A stretch of DNA of 6,836 nt from Candidatus Woesearchaeota archaeon (GTDB taxonomy: Archaea > Nanobdellota > Nanobdellia > Woesearchaeales > SM23-78): the NCBI GenBank assembly GCA_019322375.1, contig JAHWIP010000049.1:1-6836 (forward strand), given 5' to 3'. Of the stretch, positions 4,037 to 6,836 are shown in pieces. Position 1 is the first letter of the stretch; the number at the start of each line of letters is the position of its first letter. A model generated the notes under the pieces. It searched no databases and was not told where the DNA came from. It worked only from the letters and a program-made list of their open reading frames with translations. A program made the position numbers and the translations under genes.

Positions 4037-4333
4037 ATGAGTTTTAAAGATTTTATTAAACCAAAGAAATCAAGCTTTCTAATCTTTTTAGTGTTATTTA
4101 TACTTTATTTTATCTCATTTATATTTATACCTGTTAGGATACTATACTTTTTTCGTCAAACAATTTTCTATCCTATTACCTATTACTCTAATAATTACGG
4201 GTATGTTTGTAAACTAGATGTTTGTATGCAAACACCCCTCACTATGATTATAGAAATTATTCTAGCTTTTATATATTGTTATTTAATAGCCATTATTCTT
4301 GTCTGGATATATGCTAAAGTAAAGAAAAAGTAA
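4037..4333 (+). CDS. Small two-helix membrane protein of unknown function
   Basis: An unrecognised 98-residue protein. A short basic start (FKDFIKPKK) is followed by a strongly hydrophobic helix (about 13-36), a loop rich in Tyr/Asn with two cysteines in GYVCKLDVC (about 55-63), a second helix (about 68-92) and a basic KVKKK end. By the positive-inside rule both ends are cytoplasmic and the loop is outside, where the cysteine pair could form a disulfide. The ATG lies 1 nt after the scpA stop (TAA-A-ATG), with no promoter or Shine-Dalgarno of its own, so it is probably translated by coupling to scpA. A role with the condensin is not implied by sequence. The DNA is very AT-rich, as expected from Phe/Ile/Tyr/Lys codons. 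Confidence 0.75.
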   Translation: MSFKDFIKPKKSSFLIFLVLFILYFISFIFIPVRILYFFRQTIFYPITYYSNNYGYVCKLDVCMQTPLTMIIEIILAFIYCYLIAIILVWIYAKVKKK

Positions 4334-4336
4334 TAC

Positions 4337-4356
4337 AAACAATAAACCTTTTAAAA
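4337..4356 (+). promoter_or_regulatory. Promoter of the DUF218 gene, copy 1 of a 20-bp repeated module
   Basis: AAACAATAAACC followed by TTTTAAAA acts as BRE plus TATA. The TATA centre is 27-28 nt before the ATG at 4380, predicting a leaderless transcript. The same 20 bases occur at 5010-5029 before pfdA. Confidence 0.65.
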
Positions 4357-4379
4357 TCTTCTGACTTATTCTTATAAAC

Positions 4380-5018
4380 ATGGAAAAAGACGCAATAGTT
4401 ATTCTTGCTAGCGGTGTAAAACCTGATGGATCTCTGCCAGTAATGTGCAGGCTAAGGGTTGAAAAAGGAGTTGAGCTTTACAAGCAAGGAGTTGCTAAGA
4501 ACATTATCATGTCTGGCAAGTGGGGGTTTGTTATTGATTATAAGCCTTTAAGAACAGAATCCAGTGCAATGAAAGAATATGCTGTTAAGCTTGGGGCTAA
4601 TGAAGAAAATGTATTTGTTGAAGAAAAATCCCAGGACACAATAGGCAATATATTTTTTACAAAAAAATTATTCTTAGAGCCAAATAAGTGGAGAAAAATA
4701 GTTATTATAACATCTAAATTTCATATGCCAAGAACCAAGTATCTGTGTAAAAAAATCTTAGGACCTGATTATGAAGTTGATTTTAATGAAACAAAGAGTG
4801 ATGTTTCAGAAAAAGAGCTTAAATTAAGGTTTAAAGATGAGAAAAAAGTGATGTGGTTTACAAAGCAAATATTTAATAAAGTGCCTGATGGAAACTCTGA
4901 AAAAATAGAAAAAATCTTATTCACAGAGCACCCTGCTTATGCAAAAAACCCAAAGATTTCTAAATACGAGTTGCTTAGAATGCTGCAGAAATCTCATCAC
5001 AAAGCATCTAAACAATAA
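4380..5018 (+). CDS. YdcF/SanA-like DUF218 protein
   Basis: The 212-residue product has the DUF218 motifs in order: a beta strand and glycine turn IVILASGV (6-13), an arginine-rich helix RLRVEKGVELYKQG (24-37), MSGKWGF (44-50), a conserved acid in TESSAMKEYAVKLG (59-72), EEKSQDTIGN (81-90) and IVIITSKFHMPRTKYL (107-122) with the characteristic TS..HMxR signature. This Rossmann-like family includes E. coli YdcF, reported to bind S-adenosylmethionine, and the envelope-related SanA/ElyC. Biochemical function is poorly defined. Unlike SanA and ElyC there is no signal peptide or membrane helix, so it is predicted cytoplasmic. A C-terminal extension (about 165-212), rich in charged residues and with HH and KK pairs, is not part of the core. 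The leaderless start is supported by the promoter at 4337-4356. It does not obviously belong to the scpA operon. Confidence 0.85.
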   Translation: MEKDAIVILASGVKPDGSLPVMCRLRVEKGVELYKQGVAKNIIMSGKWGFVIDYKPLRTESSAMKEYAVKLGANEENVFVEEKSQDTIGNIFFTKKLFLEPNKWRKIVIITSKFHMPRTKYLCKKILGPDYEVDFNETKSDVSEKELKLRFKDEKKVMWFTKQIFNKVPDGNSEKIEKILFTEHPAYAKNPKISKYELLRMLQKSHHKASKQ

Positions 5019-5029
5019 ACCTTTTAAAA
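5010..5029 (+). promoter_or_regulatory. Promoter of pfdA-ftsY, copy 2 of the 20-bp module
   Basis: Identical over 20 bases to 4337-4356. TTTTAAAA (5022-5029) is centred 28-29 nt before the pfdA ATG. The module overlaps the last codons and stop (TAA 5016-5018) of the DUF218 gene, so this promoter is partly embedded in coding sequence. Confidence 0.65.
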
Positions 5030-5053
5030 CCTGGTTGTTTCTTTGAGACTAAT

Positions 5054-5470
5054 ATGACTAAAAAGAAGGCTAAAGAGGATAGTAAGCAGGAAGCAGATGC
5101 AAAGCAAGCCGACTACTTGCAGCTCCAGATGCTTGACCAGCAGATAAGGCAGGTGCAGCAGTACCTGCAGACTTTTGACCAGCAACTGGTTGAGATAAGA
5201 AATGTGATTAACTCTTTGAAAGACTTGTCAAAGCTAAAAAAAGGGGATGCTATGCTTGCTCCTGTTGCCAGCGGAATCTTTGTAAAAGCAAAGCTTGAGG
5301 ATAATGAGGAAGTAAGGGTTAATGTTGGCAGCAACATAGTGGTTGCCAAGAGTGTTGAGGATGCTGTTAAGATGCTTGAAGAACAAGAAGCAGAAATAGC
5401 CCAGTACAGAAGCGATACTCTTGTAAAGTTTAATGAATTAGTAAAGCAAGCAGAAGGCTTGCAAGGATAA
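5054..5470 (+). CDS. pfdA: Prefoldin alpha subunit
   Basis: A 138-residue protein with prefoldin-alpha architecture. The N-terminal coiled coil (about 18-60) is rich in Gln (LQLQMLDQQIRQVQQYL). The central beta-hairpin region (about 67-98, LAPVASGIFVKAK, then VRVNVGSNIVVAKS) forms the hexamer's beta-barrel body. The second coiled coil (about 99-136) follows. Two alpha and four beta subunits make a jellyfish-shaped chaperone that captures unfolded proteins and passes them to the thermosome. A lysine-rich N-terminal tail (1-17) precedes the first helix. The promoter at 5010-5029 suggests a leaderless transcript. ftsY follows 15 nt downstream; pfdA next to ftsY is a conserved arrangement in many archaea, supporting a shared operon. 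Confidence 0.95.
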   Translation: MTKKKAKEDSKQEADAKQADYLQLQMLDQQIRQVQQYLQTFDQQLVEIRNVINSLKDLSKLKKGDAMLAPVASGIFVKAKLEDNEEVRVNVGSNIVVAKSVEDAVKMLEEQEAEIAQYRSDTLVKFNELVKQAEGLQG

Positions 5471-5472
5471 AA

Positions 5473-5478
5473 AGAGGT
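5473..5478 (+). promoter_or_regulatory. Shine-Dalgarno site of ftsY
   Basis: AGAGGT lies 7 nt before the ATG at 5486, in the 15-nt gap after pfdA. It selects this ATG as the internal start within the operon. Confidence 0.65.
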
Positions 5479-5485
5479 ATTTATC

Positions 5486-6836
5486 ATGTTTAAGTTCCTG
5501 AAAGAGAAATTAAAAAAAGCTGTTTCTAAGTTTTCAAAGAAAGTAGAGGAAGAAGCAGATATTAAGGAAGAAGAGAAAGTAGTTGAGGTAAAGGAAGAAG
5601 TTGTTCCAAAGGAACCGGTAAAAGAAGTTAAAAAAGATAAAGTTGAAGAGGTAAAGGAAAAGCCAAAAGTAAAGAAAGAAGTTAAAGAAGAGATAGTAAA
5701 AGAGCCTGAAGAAGAGATAAAAGAAGAGCCTGTTGAGGAAGTTAAAGAAGAGCCAAAAGAAGTTGAAGAGGAAAAAGAAGAGCCAGAAGAAGAGGAAAAA
5801 GAAGTAACCCAAGAACCAGAAGAAAAGCCTGAGCCTGAACCAGTACCGCCTGAAGAAGAAGTTAAAGCGGAAGTGAAAGAAGAGGCTAAAGAAGAACCTA
5901 TTAAAGAAGAGAAAGAAGAAGTAAAAGAAGAACCAGTTGAAGAAGAAAAGAAAGAACCTTCATTGCTCGCTCGCAACGCTCGCGCGGAAAAAAAAGAAAA
6001 ACCAAAGAAATCATTCTTTAAGAAGCTGTTTGGTAAGAAGGAAAAGAAAGAAGAGGAAGTTAAGCCTGAAAAAAAAGAAGAAGTCAAAGAAGAAGTTAAA
6101 AAAGAACCAGAAGTAAAAGAAGAAAAAGAAGTGGCCGCAGGCGCAGTGCCCAAAGTTGAAGTTAAAGAAGAAGAACCTGAAGTTGAAGTAAAAGAAAAGA
6201 AAGGCTTGTTCAGGAAAATAAAAGAAAGATTCACCACTGTCAAGCTTTCTGAGGATAAATTTGAAAAACTGTTCTGGGAGCTGGAAGTAGTATTGCTGGA
6301 GAACAATGTTGCTGTTGAGGTTATTGACAAGATAAAAGCAGACTTAAAAACAGACTTAACAACAGGCAAGGTTAGCAGAAAAGGAGTTTATGACTTAATC
6401 CTTGAATCATTAAGAGAATCTGTTGAAAGCTTGTTCATGGACCAGCATTTCAATATCATTAAAGAGATAAAAAACAAAAAAGAAAAGCCTTATGTAATAG
6501 CATTCATAGGAGTGAATGGAAGCGGCAAGACAACAACCATGGCAAAGATTGCTCATATACTGCTGGAAAACAAGCTATCTGTTGTGTTTGCAGCCAGCGA
6601 CACATTCAGAGCAGCAGCCATCCAGCAATTAGAAGAACACGCAAACAAGCTGGGAGTAAAAATGATAAAGCATGAATATGAATCAGACCCAGCAGCAGTT
6701 GCTTATGATGCAATAGAACATGCAAAAGCCAAAAACATAGATGTTGTTATGATAGACACAGCAGGCAGACTGCATTCAAATGATAATTTAATGAATGAAC
6801 TAAAAAAACTAGTGCGGGTAAACAATCCAGACTTAA
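5486..6836 (+). CDS. ftsY: FtsY, SRP receptor GTPase (3' end cut by window)
   Basis: The frame is open from the ATG to the window end: 450 codons, with perhaps 110-120 more expected. FtsY docks signal-recognition-particle/ribosome complexes at the membrane by a GTP-dependent pairing with SRP54. The NG region begins near residue 236 (GLFRKIKERF, then the N-domain helices). The GTPase motifs are G1 GVNGSGKTTT (342-351), DTFRAAA (372-378) and DTAGR (424-428), all intact. Residues about 20-235 are a low-complexity Lys/Glu/Pro/Val region, much longer than in most archaeal FtsY. Three basic hydrophobic segments stand out: MFKFLKEKLKK (1-11), SFFKKLFGKK (about 177-186) and GLFRKIKERF (240-249). They resemble the membrane-targeting segments of bacterial FtsY. 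A GC-rich patch at 5965-5987 encodes LLARNARA. A strong Shine-Dalgarno fixes the start. Confidence 0.95.
   Translation, partial: MFKFLKEKLKKAVSKFSKKVEEEADIKEEEKVVEVKEEVVPKEPVKEVKKDKVEEVKEKPKVKKEVKEEIVKEPEEEIKEEPVEEVKEEPKEVEEEKEEPEEEEKEVTQEPEEKPEPEPVPPEEEVKAEVKEEAKEEPIKEEKEEVKEEPVEEEKKEPSLLARNARAEKKEKPKKSFFKKLFGKKEKKEEEVKPEKKEEVKEEVKKEPEVKEEKEVAAGAVPKVEVKEEEPEVEVKEKKGLFRKIKERFTTVKLSEDKFEKLFWELEVVLLENNVAVEVIDKIKADLKTDLTTGKVSRKGVYDLILESLRESVESLFMDQHFNIIKEIKNKKEKPYVIAFIGVNGSGKTTTMAKIAHILLENKLSVVFAASDTFRAAAIQQLEEHANKLGVKMIKHEYESDPAAVAYDAIEHAKAKNIDVVMIDTAGRLHSNDNLMNELKKLVRVNNPDL
5965..5987 (+). repeat. GC-rich in-frame patch inside ftsY
   Basis: These 23 bases are 18/23 G+C, in a region made almost wholly of GAA/AAA/GTT codons. 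They contain two near-copies of a 9-mer, GCTCGCAAC and GCTCGCGCG, and encode part of LLARNARA using CTC, CGC and GCG codons hardly used nearby. The frame is preserved. It may be a short interspersed repeat inserted in frame or simply an odd linker segment. Confidence 0.45.

Noticed and set aside
5534..5812. Phe/Leu-rich minus-strand frame resembling a membrane protein
   Set aside because: Its composition is explained entirely by the complement of Lys/Glu codons in the FtsY linker; no start signals are seen.
5581..6200. Minisatellite or CRISPR-like array suggested by repeated GAAGAAGTTAAAGAAG motifs
   Set aside because: Spacing is irregular, there are no spacers, and the frame codes continuously. 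It is a low-complexity protein linker.
5113..6369. Long open frame (418 codons) on the minus strand opposite pfdA and ftsY
   Set aside because: It is a Ser/Phe/Thr low-complexity product of reading GAA/GAG/AAA/GTT-rich ftsY codons backwards. It has no recognisable domain, and both plus-strand genes are clear families.

Overview
The window reads as a stretch of chromosome from a low-G+C archaeon with compact gene spacing. Archaeal markers are a prefoldin alpha gene followed by the SRP receptor gene ftsY, an intron-containing tRNA-Val with a splice-site fold of the archaeal type and no encoded CCA, and TATA/BRE-like boxes about 26-32 nt upstream of several start codons. The small genes, the long charged FtsY N-terminus and the mix of leaderless and Shine-Dalgarno starts fit a DPANN lineage such as Woesearchaeota or Pacearchaeota. 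That placement is an inference, because no rRNA or other strong phylogenetic marker is present.

Layout. 1-300: a cold-shock-domain gene with a strong ribosome binding site and an oligo-T terminator. 301-410: an intergenic region with nested inverted repeats and a promoter. 411-962: a four-helix membrane protein recognisable as an AlaE-type L-alanine exporter. 963-1703 (minus strand): endonuclease III, abutting alaE tail to tail and preceded at 9 nt by a tRNA-Val(UAC) gene with a 13-nt intron. 1704-1795: the tRNA promoter and a perfect 8-bp hairpin with a UUCG loop. 1796-3117: an AT-rich divergent pair, made of a double-length Lrp/AsnC-like regulator (minus) and an 82-aa unknown small protein (plus), sharing a 116-bp control region with a palindrome between the two TATA boxes. 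3229-4333: scpA (kleisin partner of SMC), followed 1 nt later by a 98-aa two-helix membrane protein. 4380-5018: a YdcF/SanA-like DUF218 protein. 5054-6836: pfdA and ftsY, the latter cut by the window end.

How they fit together. Most genes are housekeeping: RNA chaperoning, DNA repair, chromosome condensation, protein folding and membrane targeting. The accessory-looking part is the alanine exporter plus the AT-rich Lrp-like regulator and its divergent partner. Lrp-family proteins sense amino acids, and Escherichia coli alaE is controlled by Lrp, so a local amino-acid-sensing and export circuit is possible but unproven.

Most noteworthy observations: the clear two-fold internal repeat in the AlaE homologue, the fused two-module Lrp protein, the near-textbook splice fold of the tiny tRNA intron, a possible small RNA with an anti-Shine-Dalgarno motif at 1757-1805, a 20-bp promoter module repeated exactly in front of two genes, and an FtsY carrying three membrane-targeting-like segments separated by K/E/P/V-rich linkers, with a GC-rich in-frame patch.
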